Source: Mesotaenium endlicherianum
Taxonomy: Eukaryota > Streptophyta > Zygnematophyceae > Zygnematales > Mesotaeniaceae
Direction: 5' to 3'
Assembly: GCA_009602735.1 (NCBI GenBank)
Contig: WELA01008032.1
Span: 1 to 64,000 of the forward strand
DNA: 64,000 bases
In this document: positions 48,220 to 58,441 of the stretch, one piece after another
How positions within the stretch are numbered: position 1 is the first letter of the stretch
How the letters are laid out: every line of letters begins with the position of its first letter
Translations under genes and position numbers: made by a program
Notes under the pieces: model-generated
Databases searched by the model: none
What the model saw: the letters and a program-made list of their open reading frames with translations, nothing else
What the model was told of the DNA's origin: nothing

Positions 48220-49698
48220 TTACTGACTGTTGCTGTCTTTTAAAGGCTGGTCTTTTCTCTCGACCTTAGGCAGGTGCTTGACCGGACACTGTTCTCTGTA
48301 GTGGCCTTTCTGCTGACAATGGTAGCAAGTAGATTTTGCTGAGGCTGGTCTCGGCTTAGTCCTACCACCACCCCTTCCATAGCCACCTCGAGAGGGACCA
48401 CCTCTACCTCTAGACTGAATAGCATTGTACTCATACTCATATTCATCACCCTGATTATCCTCAGCCTGGTCTCCTTCAACTGCATTGTAGGAACCGTGGG
48501 GCTTTTTGACAATCTTAGACACCAAAGCGTTACTCTGGCGCTTGTGATTGAACTGCTGCTGATCCCAGGCGTCAGCATCCTGGATCAAGTCAGCCAGTTT
48601 CTCATACTTTTTCTCAGCAAAATGACCAGAGACCTCGGATTTCAAGCCATACCTGAAGTATGCTATCCTATACCGTTCTGGCAAATCAGGCTGCTTCATC
48701 ATGTTCTCTTGGAACTTTTGAGCAAACTCAGCAACTGAAGTGGTCTGCTTCAGTGTCAGGGAGATCATCGCATAGATAGCTTTCTCCTGCTGGTTGATGA
48801 CATCAAACTTCTCATGCAACTTCTCGACAAACTCTACCCACGTAGGGTCACCGAGTTGCCGAGCCTTACGCTCTTCCTTCCAGTAAAGCCACCAGTCTGC
48901 GGCACTGCCTTTCAGTAGCGCACCGGTGTGCCTGACCTTCTCGTAATCTTGCAGTTCTGGGTAGTTCTCCAGCCACTGCTCAACATCCGCGAGAAACTTG
49001 ATCAGGTAATATTTTCTGTTTCCCTCAGGATCATAGTCCTGGGGAGGTTTCGGCTTGGGCTTACTAGGCCCTCGGCCACCACCACTAGTGGTGTGAGACC
49101 CCAGTTGGTCTCTGTCCCGGAGTAGGGACATTATGATTCTTTTGTCCTCCTGCTGGGACTGATACATGGTCGCCATTTGCGACTGCATCTGAACGAACAA
49201 TGCTCCCAAGTCTACATTTTGGGGTGGTAGATTAGCAAATGCAGCAGCAGCATTGGCATCTACTCGCTGAGTAGTGTCCTCAACAATCCCTCTTGCTCCT
49301 GCAGCAGCAATTCCTGCCGCATTCAGCCGGTCACGTATTTGACCTAGGGGTACATTGAGTTGTACGGCAGGAGGTGGGTTCAGAACATTGGCCCTTGATG
49401 CCATAAGTTCTTCAACAGTGCGCTCGTCAGCTGGCTGTCCTTCCCTCCTTTGTATATCTTCAGCGGCCTTTGCTACTTGTTCAGCTTCTAGTCTGGCTAT
49501 CTCCTCCTCAGCTTGCTGAGCTGCGACTGAGGCAATAGCAGCTGCCTCATCTGCAGCCTCCCTAGCTGCAGTATCCGCTACTGCTTCCGAATAGGTACGG
49601 TTTCCCGCTACATGGCTTTCCGCCTGGTTTTCGACATTCTCGTTATCCTGGTTCTCCATGTCTCGGGAGTTGCTAGTTTGAGACCTTGTCCTTACCAT
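48220..49698 (-). CDS. Gag protein, family A copy 2
   Basis: A 492-codon ORF with the same product as the gag gene at 544-2022. It has an Ala/Glu-rich N-terminus, a retrotransposon capsid region (with [19 protein letters not shown], about residues 268-286), an Arg/Gly-rich linker and one CCHC zinc knuckle. It begins 22 bases inside the primer-binding site. The ORF looks whole. Confidence 0.95.
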   Translation of the reverse strand: MVRTRSQTSNSRDMENQDNENVENQAESHVAGNRTYSEAVADTAAREAADEAAAIASVAAQQAEEEIARLEAEQVAKAAEDIQRREGQPADERTVEELMASRANVLNPPPAVQLNVPLGQIRDRLNAAGIAAAGARGIVEDTTQRVDANAAAAFANLPPQNVDLGALFVQMQSQMATMYQSQQEDKRIIMSLLRDRDQLGSHTTSGGGRGPSKPKPKPPQDYDPEGNRKYYLIKFLADVEQWLENYPELQDYEKVRHTGALLKGSAADWWLYWKEERKARQLGDPTWVEFVEKLHEKFDVINQQEKAIYAMISLTLKQTTSVAEFAQKFQENMMKQPDLPERYRIAYFRYGLKSEVSGHFAEKKYEKLADLIQDADAWDQQQFNHKRQSNALVSKIVKKPHGSYNAVEGDQAEDNQGDEYEYEYNAIQSRGRGGPSRGGYGRGGGRTKPRPASAKSTCYHCQQKGHYREQCPVKHLPKVERKDQPLKDSNSQ

Positions 49699-49719
49699 AC
49701 AAAGAAGACTGTGATAACT

Positions 49720-49731
49720 GCTCCGATACCA
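49720..49731 (-). promoter_or_regulatory. Primer-binding site, initiator tRNA-Met type (family A copy 2)
   Basis: Minus strand TGGTATCGGAGC, one base inside the 5' LTR, complementary to the 3' end of initiator tRNA-Met with one mismatch to the usual plant PBS. Confidence 0.88.
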
Positions 49732-49732
49732 C

Positions 49733-50478
49733 TGAAATGAATCGACTTACCAAATAGGCGATTAACAATTAATAAAGATCTTTATATCAGCAAGTAATCT
49801 TTATGGTAATTTCCGTTAACTGGTTAAACGGCAAAGGACAATACACTAGCAGTGAATAATACTCGTAAGTCAAATGCGAGTAAACTAGCATCAATAATGC
49901 AAATCAGTAAACTCATACATAAGCAAGGTTAGAAGACAGTGCGTATCAATGGCTTCTCGCCTTGGATTCAGATCTCTCTCAGTAAGCTGTACAAGAGAGT
50001 TGGCCTCGTTTCCGAATGCCGAACTCGAGAGCAATGCCTAGCATATGTACATGGAATGAGTTTACTGTTCAACGGTCAGTGCGATGGCACCGCCTACCCG
50101 GGAGTTAACCACGTTGGTAGGACCTCGGTTAACCAAATCCACCGCCATCTCCCATCATCCCGAATAGCCATCCATCATGGGGATGTCATCTGGCCATTCA
50201 TCTAGCAGGTGGTACTTAGATGCATATCAAGGCAGTTCGCTGCTACCGAGCACGGAAGTCAGCTGGCTGTCAAAGAATGTGTCAGCAAGCTGACTTAAGT
50301 TGACTTCAGCCTGCTGCTTTTGGCCGAGTCATTAAACTGATAATTATGTAAAGTCCAGCAGACTGATTATTAACTAAAGTTCAGCAGACTGACTACCAAC
50401 TAAAGTTCAGCAGGCTTAATTAAATTAACTATTATATTTAGATGAATATTATATCTACTAATATACTGATTCATTACA
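49733..50478 (-). repeat. 5' LTR of family A copy 2
   Basis: A 746-bp LTR with TG...CA ends and ATTAT on its outer side (50479-50483). It is longer than its partner because one palindrome-containing segment of the U3 region is duplicated (about 50365-50415). Confidence 0.95.
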
Positions 50479-50855
50479 ATTATCGTGCTTTGAACAACAT
50501 AATGGTCAAGAACCGCTATTTGCTACCTCGCATTGATAACTTGTTTGATTCGCTGAAGGGGGCATGCGTGTTCTCCTCGCTTGATTTAGCCCAAGGCTAT
50601 CATCAGATACGAATCACACCAGAGGATGTACCCAAGACAGCGTTTCGGACGCCTATTGGGCATTTCCAATACAAAGTCCTAAATGTTGGACTTACCAATG
50701 CACCCGCGCCATTCCAAAGCACGATGAACGATTTGTTTCGACCGTACTTGGGAAAATTCGTCCAGGTTTACCTCGACAATATCCTCGTCTATTCAAAGAA
50801 CAAGGACGAGCATTACAAGCAACTTGAATTGGTGTTGCAAATCCTTGTCGTGCGC
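50479..50855 (+). mobile_element. Ty3/gypsy element, family B, copy 1, right fragment
   Basis: Plus-strand RT core that continues the family B fragment ending at 41658, resuming after the ATTAT duplication. It shows YHQIRITPEDVPKTAFRT, VGLTNAP and the catalytic-loop region VQVYLDNILVYSKN. It ends abruptly near 50850 where GC-rich sequence of another element begins. Broken. Confidence 0.85.
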
Positions 50856-51772
50856 TAGGAGCTCGGGTGCATACTATCGACACAAGCAATGCATAATAAG
50901 CAAGCGCGTGAGGCGCGAGAGCAACAGGCATTGGCGGCGGCTCGAGCACGCAAAAGGAATGCGGAAGACATGGTGCCTCCTCTGTGCGGCGTCCCTGGTC
51001 AGGCCCATTTCTCTTGTGTGAGGCTGCTGGCCGACCTGCTGCTGCCAGCAGCATATGCTCGCGTGGTGCCCTGGCGGCTGTTGCGCTCCTGCCAAGTGGC
51101 AGCGTGCGTGCGTGGCAGACGAAGGTGGTCGAGGCATGCGTGGAGCGACAAGAGGGCGTAGTCGCGGCGGCTGCAATCAGGTACGAGCCGGACCTGTGTC
51201 GAACGTCTGCCAGGCCTGTGCCTAGCCTACTCCCAACTTGGCCTGAACCTTTGCCAAACTTTTGCCAGTCCTGCGACAGGTTTGTCCCAGACCTGTGCCA
51301 GGCCGGAGATGCTGTGGGAGGGCGCGTGGCAACGTAGGAGCCGTCCGCGTCGTTGGCTGCCGGTGTTGCGCCATGTGCACAGCTGCTGTGCGCAGCTGGT
51401 GTCGGAGCTGTGTCGACTGCGCTGCTGCCGAACGTGCGTTGAGCAAAGTCGGTATAGATGGGCGTGTGCTCCTGGCCATGCCACTGCCGAAGGTCGGCGC
51501 TTTGGCCAGCGTGTGCGCCGTGGCGGCGGCCGCTGGGACCTGCTGCTAGCAACAGCCAGCAGCGGGTGGGTGTCCCGTGGTTGCGTGCTCGTGCGCAACA
51601 CTGGGCACGTCCGCGCGGCCGTAACTCGCACGGCTGCTGAAGCTGCAGCCGGAATGACCGACTGGCGGGTTCGCATCAGGGCGTCACCTGTCGCTGCACA
51701 TGCGCTGTGCAGCCCTGCTGGCTCCATCAGGGCAGCGAACGCAAAGGGCGCGTGTGTCGACGCCTTTGCGGG

Positions 51773-53263
51773 CTACGTTGGCTGCTGCGAGGACCCGTCG
51801 GTAGGTACGCTCGCATCGTCGACTGCCAGGAGTACACAGGCCTTGGGCCTGCCACCGATTAACCTCTTGGTACTCGCCGTGTCGTTGCTGACAGGTGTCA
51901 GCTCGGGGCGAGGCGGGCCTACAGAGGCGTCGATGTCGGTGCCTGTGGCCTTTGTCACGGGCGCTCCGTTGACGTGCGGACGTGCGCGAGGCGGCTGCGT
52001 TGACCCGTCAGCGGGGCCGTGTGCAGCGTGGGCTGCCAGGACTGCACAGGCCGAGGGCCTGCCACCTGTCAGCTTGTCGAGGCCCGCCCTGTTGCTGCTG
52101 ACAGGTGTCAGAGCTGGGCGCGCTGGATCAGCAAACGCGTCACTGTCGGCGTATGCAGCCCTCGTCGTGAGCGCTTTGTCGTCGTGCGGACGTGCGCGTA
52201 GTTGCAGCATTGACCCGTCAGCGGGGTCGTGTGCAGCGTGGGCTTCCAGAGCTGCGCAAGCCTGGGGCCTGCCATCTGTCAGCGCGTTGGCGCATACCCT
52301 CTTGCAGCTGAGAGGTGTCAGCGCGAGGTGCGTTGGGACTGTAGACGCATCGCCGTCGGCGCCTACAGCTCCCGTCGTAGGCGTTTCGTCGTCATGCGGA
52401 CGTGCGCGTGGTTGCATCGCTGTTGCTGCGCAACTTGGCAGGTTCTCTGGCTGCCTAATGTCGGCGCTGGGGGTGCACGCAAGAGTTGCGCCGCCGCCGG
52501 ATGTTAACCCCGTAGCGTTGGTCAAAGGATCGTGCATGAATTGCGCTGCGCACGCATCATAGCTGTCGGCGACGCAGAGGCCTTGTAGATGCGCGATCTC
52601 GGCGTTGGCCTCCACGAGCGCATCGCTAATGTCGTCGAAGCTGCAATAATCAACCCTAGGGGTTAGCGCAGCATCTGTTGTAGCCGTAGCTGCAGTCATA
52701 GGCGCTCTGTCGTAATGCGGACGTGCGCATGGCTGCAATGCTGCTGCTGCGGCATGTGGCCGGCTCAAGGACTGCAAGATGTTGGCATTGGGCGTGCGTG
52801 CACGTGCTGCGTTATCGCCAGATTTCAGTGCCACAGCGTCGGCCGGGAGTGCGTGTGCATTCAAGGCTCCGCAGGCGTCAAAGCTGTCGGCGGCGAATAG
52901 GGCGCGGAGTCGCGCGTTCTCCGCCTTGAACGCAGATAGCGCATCGTTGAGATCGTCGTAGTTGAAGATGTCCTCCCTGGGGGTCAGCGCGGCGTTTGTT
53001 GTAGCCGTGGCTGCCGTGATCGTGGGGCGTCCTCTCGTGCGAGGGTTTTGCATGCCTTGCTGGCCTGAAGAGGGCGCAGGATCACCATGAGCGCGTCCAA
53101 CCTCCGTGTTGTGCTGCTTCTGCAAGCATACGACTTGCAAATGGCCTGCCTTGCCGCAGTAGGTGCAGTCGCCTGGCTTGCCGTTTTGCGCCAGAGTGCA
53201 CTCACGACGTGTGTGGCCCGTCTCTCCACATGCCCAGAAAAGGTCGCCCGTCGTTGCGGCCAT
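51773..53263 (-). CDS. Zinc-knuckle Gag segment with internal repeats, family C
   Basis: A 496-codon ORF in the family C fossil. Near the N-terminus are two CCHC knuckles, CWACGETGHTRREC and CTYCGKAGHLQVVC. Behind them the protein consists of two long (about 105 residues) and three shorter (about 68 residues) imperfect repeats, each containing an ALTP-type motif and ending near a RARPH motif. The long ones carry a helical segment of the DDLNDALSAFKAENARLRAL type. The role of the repeats is unknown. Confidence 0.6.
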   Translation of the reverse strand: MAATTGDLFWACGETGHTRRECTLAQNGKPGDCTYCGKAGHLQVVCLQKQHNTEVGRAHGDPAPSSGQQGMQNPRTRGRPTITAATATTNAALTPREDIFNYDDLNDALSAFKAENARLRALFAADSFDACGALNAHALPADAVALKSGDNAARARTPNANILQSLSRPHAAAAALQPCARPHYDRAPMTAATATTDAALTPRVDYCSFDDISDALVEANAEIAHLQGLCVADSYDACAAQFMHDPLTNATGLTSGGGATLACTPSADIRQPENLPSCAATAMQPRARPHDDETPTTGAVGADGDASTVPTHLALTPLSCKRVCANALTDGRPQACAALEAHAAHDPADGSMLQLRARPHDDKALTTRAAYADSDAFADPARPALTPVSSNRAGLDKLTGGRPSACAVLAAHAAHGPADGSTQPPRARPHVNGAPVTKATGTDIDASVGPPRPELTPVSNDTASTKRLIGGRPKACVLLAVDDASVPTDGSSQQPT

Positions 53264-53706
53264 GGAGAAACGGCCACGTGGCGTGTGTAAGACTGCGTCT
53301 GTGCTGGCAACTGCGAGCGTTGCGGATGCTGCTGCTGGCGCTGGCGGGCAGGAGCAAAGCGTGCTGTCGAGAAGGGCAGCACCGGTGCTATCTGGCGTAT
53401 GCTAGTGGATGCCAGGCCCACACGATCGCTGATGTTGCTCCGTGCGGCAGCCAGACTTTGACGCTCTACAGCTTTGTAGGCATCCTCCAGCGTGTAGTTG
53501 ATGCCGGCGCGATCAATGAGAGGAGCAATGAACCTCTTCCTCAGACGCGGATTGATGGTTCGCAAGAAGATCTCCGCAGCCTCCTGGCCGGTGATAGTGC
53601 CCACGTCTCGTCGTTGGTGGGTCAGGCGCCGGTACATCATGCGAATCGTCTCATCCTTGCGGCGATAGAAGCGGTGCAGCTCGTACACCTTCTCTTCGGT
53701 GGCAGA

Positions 53707-54207
53707 CTAAAACTCCTCTCTGAGAACGTTCCAAAAGGCCTGGACAGGATCAGCTATGGGGGTGTCCACTGGCGGGTTCCCCACGGGCTCTGTGCGTGCG
53801 TAGATCTCAGCCGACTTCTCATGGTAAGTGTCGCGAGCCTCGTGAAGAAGGTAACGCATAAGCGTGCCAAACACCTGGCGTTTAGTGAGTGCAGGCGTCT
53901 TGAGCTTCGCGTTCTCAAAGTCAGCCTCAAACTCAGAGATGGTGTCGTCCAGATCACAGGTGCCCGACCTACCGCTGAAACGGAAGAGGGAGGCCCTATC
54001 TACCTTTGTATCCTGGTCTCCTGCCATAGAGCTCTGTAGATCAATATAAGTCCACTGAGGCTGTGGCTCAATGACAGCTACAGGCTGAAGAGGCACTTGA
54101 TGATCCCCTTCAGAAGGTTCAGTGATGGCACTGAGATCTGAGTCTGAGTCTTCCCCACTAACCCTTCCGTAGTAATGCTGATTAGCGAGCCCACTACGAG
54201 TAGGCAT
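53707..54207 (-). CDS. Gag N-terminal segment, family C
   Basis: A 166-codon ORF with an acidic N-terminal part and a capsid-like start (LFRFSGRSGTCDLDDTISEF), resembling retrotransposon Gag proteins of this type. It belongs to the broken family C element. Confidence 0.55.
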   Translation of the reverse strand: MPTRSGLANQHYYGRVSGEDSDSDLSAITEPSEGDHQVPLQPVAVIEPQPQWTYIDLQSSMAGDQDTKVDRASLFRFSGRSGTCDLDDTISEFEADFENAKLKTPALTKRQVFGTLMRYLLHEARDTYHEKSAEIYARTEPVGNPPVDTPIADPVQAFWNVLREEF

Positions 54208-54230
54208 ACGCTGAAGATTCTAAATGCTTG

Positions 54231-56617
54231 TAAGCGAAGCAAAGAGAGATCTTTTTAGAAGTAAGGGGGTGTGTACTCTCCAGAGGGATCACCTCAAAAC
54301 TGTAAACTGGTAGGAATACAACTAATGAAGTATGGCCCAAAAGATCACTGGAAGCACATCATAATCTTCAAGAGTAATCCTATGGCAGGGGTTTAAGCTG
54401 TGACTTTGCTCACCACTTGTAAAGTTCTTCAAGTGATTGGAAGCCAGCAAGGCTTGCTCTTCACAAGAGAGAAACTAAGTGGTCCTGAAAACACAAGAGA
54501 TAAAAGTGCAAGCTTTACTGATGATCTCTGTGACTTACAACTAGCATAATGGGGACTTCTAAAAAGATGTCTCTCTAGGGACATCTCTAGTACTTATACT
54601 CTTGGAAACCTGGCGGGTTAGGCGCGGATTCAATGCATGTGGTCTTCATCTAAGATCTACCTTTGCATACAGACACATATACCTATCGTGCTAGCGCTCC
54701 AATAGGCTAGTTACTACTCACTCCAATAAAAAACGAGATGCTAGAATATGCTAAATGCTTGTGATAGGTCGAGCTCACTTTAGCACATGCTAAGCTTGTC
54801 AGACAAGCTTGCACACTTATGTTTGTGCAATTGGACGGTTGCCCGCTAAGCCGTGGTACTCCTGCAGGTTGTGACGGTTCCTGTCGGCTGAGCACATCTC
54901 AATCTCAAAATTTTCGAGAGTCTTTTATAAGCTCAAAATTCTTGAGAGGCTTTTCCAGATCTAAGAGAACAACCTGCCTCGACATGGAGAGGACGCGATG
55001 TACCACTTCAATTTGAATTTCAGATGTCGGTCGAAAGACGTTATGGTTAACCTCAACGTCGGTCGACTCGCATGTATTAAAGTTGTCGGTAGCATGAAAA
55101 TCAATTGTTTGCTGTAAGATTTGTTATAATTCTTGAATGAACCTGAAAGTTAGAATTATAAAACAAAATTTGGTTACAAGCAACAATGAACCTACTTGAT
55201 TTATTTAGGTATATGTCTACATTTATGTTTATATATTTTTATGTAAATATATTGATCTAAATAAATGTATAAATAATAATAAACCAACCTAGTATCTACC
55301 TAAGTTTATTTTTTACTACACCTATATGGTACCTATAATCTAATTTCCACAATTAACCTAATTTCCAAAACCCAAGCTTGTAAAAATCTAGGTCATAAGG
55401 AGTTGGGTCACCCATTATCATTCATGTTGAAACTCGTTGCAAGCTTGAAGACGTGAAGGATGCGAGTGACTATAGAAATAGATTACAGAATAGGCTGTTG
55501 GTGGTCTTACACGGTGTGCGACATTGGTGGTGACCTTAATGTGGGACATTAGCTCAAAACTAAGAGAGTCGCATGTGGACAACCCAGAAGATATGATTGT
55601 TGAAGTAAGCGAAGTGTTTGTCGGTTGAAAATGATTCTACTACGAGCTCCAAAATTTAGTGGAATAAGGTACAAAGAGGGGGTTATTTGACACATCGAAA
55701 GTTGTTTTGAACTAACTCCTTCTTTTCAAGTTTGCGTCAAGGTCATTAATTTGAGATTTTCTCAAAAGTTAGAGGAACTGGATGACAATCTTAAATATAA
55801 TAATTATGATTTTATTCCAAAAGCCGGTCATAAACAAAAGCGCATGATTGCTTGAATCGCCCTAATCTCAAACCATTCTGCATATTACTACTAACCTTGC
55901 GAACGTCAAACGGGAGCCAAATAGATCTTCAATTCAGTATTCAAACTATGCGTTATAAGCATAAGTATGTATCGAGTACAGTGGAGTTGAACTATTCCGC
56001 GTACCAGTAAGTTGCTACCATTAAGTAGGAGACTTCGCCGAAAGTCGTCACCGAATGACCAGCGAAGTAGCTAGAGGAAATCCTGAATAAGCTAACGCTG
56101 AATGTCGTCCCTCGTGCTAATTGTCACTAAAAAGAAGAAAAGGTCAGCTCAATCCAAGTTCTTTTGAAAGCTTTGGGGACCACTTAGGACCACTTAGGAC
56201 CGCTTTCCAAATTTAGACAGGCGCGAATGGCTCCGGATTTTCACAGTTGTTTTTCTGGAAGTCGTTTGTCCCCTGCCAGTCGTAGCAATTTAGAAGTGCT
56301 TCTCTATCGGACGAGTCTCCACTTTTACAGCTGATCGACGAGTGCGGAGGCTGTATACATAAATCCGGATTTCTATTCTCCACCAATAAGAGGCGACTTA
56401 AGTGATCCAGCAAATATTGAACTTTGGTTCCCTGGCTACTGTTTTGAAATTTGAAAATTCGTGTCCAAAAGCGTATGTTCGCTATTCCTTTTTGAAACCA
56501 TTTCAGGCTTTGAGCAACTCACAGTTGAACAACTTTTCATTATCGTGTCTCGGCCAAAGCGAAAGACTAGAATTTGACAATCTGCTCAAACTAGAATTTA
56601 ACAATCTGCTCACAGCC
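54231..56617. other. Intergenic, AT-rich; H1 promoter region at right end
   Basis: About 2.4 kb with no recognised gene. The left part (54231-55020) may include the leader or LTR of the family C element, but no pair of ends was found. 55080-55420 is very AT-rich. The last few hundred bases should hold the histone H1 promoter and 5' leader. Confidence 0.45.
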
Positions 56618-57292
56618 ATGGTAGCCAAATCACCTTCCGCGAAGTCACCGGCCAAGCCTAAGGCCGCAGCTAAGCCTAGGGCGCCTGCCAAGAGGCCCGA
56701 CCATCCCAAGTACTCTTTCATGGTTAGTGAGGCAATTGCTGCCCTGAAAGAAAAGACTGGCTCGAGCATGCAGGCCATAGTGAAGTTCATTGAGGAGAAG
56801 TACAAGGGGAAGCTTTCTCCTAATTATAAGAAGCTTGCCTTTGCTCAGGCGAAGAAGCTTGTGACTGAGGGCAAGCTTGTGAAGGTCAAAGCAAGCTTTA
56901 AGCTCTCAGATGAGTTGAAGAAAGAAGCAAAGGCTGCAAAGCCGAAGGTGGCAAAGCCAGTGGGACCAGCGAAGACTAGTCCAGCGGCGAAGCCGAAGAA
57001 GGCTACTTCTGTAGCAAAGCCAAAGAAAGCTGCTTCTGCTGCGAAGCCGAAGGTAGCTTCAAAGCCCAAGAATGTAGTTACGCCAAAGAAGACCGCCGTC
57101 ACAGCTAAGAAGGTTACTGAGAAGACAACACCGAAGAAGGTAGTAGCAGCTCCGAAAGTCAAAAAGTCTGCACCAGCTAAGAAGGCTACTACTCCTAAGA
57201 AGCGCTCGGCCCCTAAGAGAACGAAGGCTCCAGTGGCTAAGAAGGCTAAGAAAGACTCTCCACCGAAGGCTGCACCTGCTTCAACCTCTTAA
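56618..57292 (+). CDS. Histone H1 (linker histone)
   Basis: A single uninterrupted ORF of 224 residues from the ATG at 56618. A short Ala/Lys/Pro N-terminus is followed by the winged-helix globular H15 domain (about 27-98: HPKYSFMVSEAIAALKEKTG, IVKFIEEKYKGKL, LVTEGKLVKVKASFKLS). A long basic tail follows, built of KPKKA, TPKK and AKK repeats (about 100-224). Linker histones bind nucleosomal linker DNA and compact chromatin. Size and layout are typical. The open frame continues upstream, but MVAKSPSAKSP is the natural start. Many land-plant H1 genes carry an intron in the globular domain; none is present here. Confidence 0.95.
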   Translation: MVAKSPSAKSPAKPKAAAKPRAPAKRPDHPKYSFMVSEAIAALKEKTGSSMQAIVKFIEEKYKGKLSPNYKKLAFAQAKKLVTEGKLVKVKASFKLSDELKKEAKAAKPKVAKPVGPAKTSPAAKPKKATSVAKPKKAASAAKPKVASKPKNVVTPKKTAVTAKKVTEKTTPKKVVAAPKVKKSAPAKKATTPKKRSAPKRTKAPVAKKAKKDSPPKAAPASTS

Positions 57293-58202
57293 GCTGCCCT
57301 GATTAGTGAGGGTATCATCGATACATGGTGTTTTTAAACACCACCAACACATATAGCAGTTTTCAACTTCTTTGCTTGGTTGTCACATTCCGCTGGGAGG
57401 TAGAGTATGTGAGAGCTCCAAGCTTGTAATCATCTTAGCTGGCACTTGACCAAGTGGTGCCTGCTGACATGATTGGTATTGCATGCAGACCGACTTCGAG
57501 GCTGTGACACTCTGATGTCTTATTCCACTACGCTAATTGACGTGGTATGTACATAGTCTAATTATCTCCATCTCAGTTGACCTGGTAGATTGCAAATCAA
57601 GGTGAAAGATGCTAGTTCTTGTTACTAGTGCCTTACCTTCTACTCCACTCTATGTGACTTCAATCTTTCATTCACATTTGTCATTGGGTATTTGGATGCT
57701 GGATAAATGTTCTCAATTGGTTCCTACGGCCAGATTTACCTTGAGTGCTTAGCGGTGTACTGTTTAAGCATTCTGCTGCAGTGATTTGCATATCAACGAA
57801 CATCCAGAAAGTTATTCTATGAATCAAAAGGAAATGCATATTGTTCCAGTGCTGAACAATGGACAGTGTCTTCTTCATTACCTAAGTGACATGTAAGGTG
57901 CACCGATTAACAACAGTGCAAATTTACAGGGCTTCAATTTTGTCCTGCTGTGTCATGCAGGCAAGTTTGCGGCAACTTTGGTGCCATGTCATGAATATCT
58001 TAAATATTTTTATTTGCTGTATACTTCATGACTGGGGACACTGATTGCGAGGTCAAAGTTATAATTCTAAACTGCCCGTGCATCGGCTTATAGAATGCAG
58101 TGGATATATTTGGGTTAGCAAATAAACCCAAACTGGTGTTCTTGCAAAAAGAAGATTGTAATTGACACCTGTTCTTAATGTTTAACCCCAACAAGAGGGG
58201 TG
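57293..58202. other. Convergent intergenic region
   Basis: About 900 bp between the stop of histone H1 and the last stop of the RBM41-like gene on the other strand. No coding region recognised; it should hold the 3' untranslated regions of both genes. Confidence 0.5.
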
Positions 58203-58441
58203 CTAGCTGTCCCTTCTCGAGAATGATATCACCATAGGTGTGCCTCTTAGAGTGTAGCCATGGGCAAGAGTTATAGCTTTCTCTGCTGCCGTAGCATCTG
58301 TAAATACAGTATTTGGGTGCTAGCTGCAGTTGCAAGTGTCCTTCCTCGAGAACAATATCACCATAGGTGTGCCTCTAAGAGTGTAGCCATGGGCAAGGGC
58401 CATAGCTTTCTCTGCCGCCATCGCATCTGTAAATACAGTCT
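58198..58441 (-). repeat. Tandem duplication containing the alternative last exons
   Basis: Two direct copies of about 120-130 bp, roughly 58198-58316 and 58317-58441. Both contain the acceptor CTGTATTTACAG, the exon and its stop; acceptor-to-acceptor spacing is 129 bp. The copies are close to 85-90 percent alike by eye. Confidence 0.9.

Larger units (their letters stand above)
41659..50478 (-). mobile_element. Ty3/gypsy chromovirus, family A, copy 2, whole-looking
   Basis: An 8820-bp minus-strand element with LTRs at 49733-50478 and 41659-42377, flanked by the 5-bp target duplication ATTAT. In order it has a tRNA-Met PBS, gag (49698-48220), pol (48151-44435), an extra ORF (44191-42491) and a polypurine-like tract next to the 3' LTR. 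All three ORFs look whole. The LTRs differ at roughly ten sites plus one short length difference, and Gag reads the same as in copy 1, so the insertion is young. It sits inside the RT gene of a plus-strand family B element. Confidence 0.97.
50856..54230 (-). mobile_element. Gag region of a further Ty3/gypsy-like element (family C), broken
   Basis: A GC-rich minus-strand fossil. Going 5' to 3' it has a Gag N-terminal part (53707-54207), a capsid-like part (52984-53688, with HRFYRRKDETIRMMYRRL) and a part with two zinc knuckles and long repeats (51773-53263). The rest to 50856 has no clear coding assignment. No pol or LTR pair is recognised, so both limits are approximate. It appears to be broken in a few places. 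Confidence 0.65.

Noticed and set aside
51282-52562. Long plus-strand ORF (426 codons) in GC-rich sequence
   Set aside because: It is antisense to the Gag ORF with zinc knuckles and shows only the complementary repeat pattern; no domain of its own.
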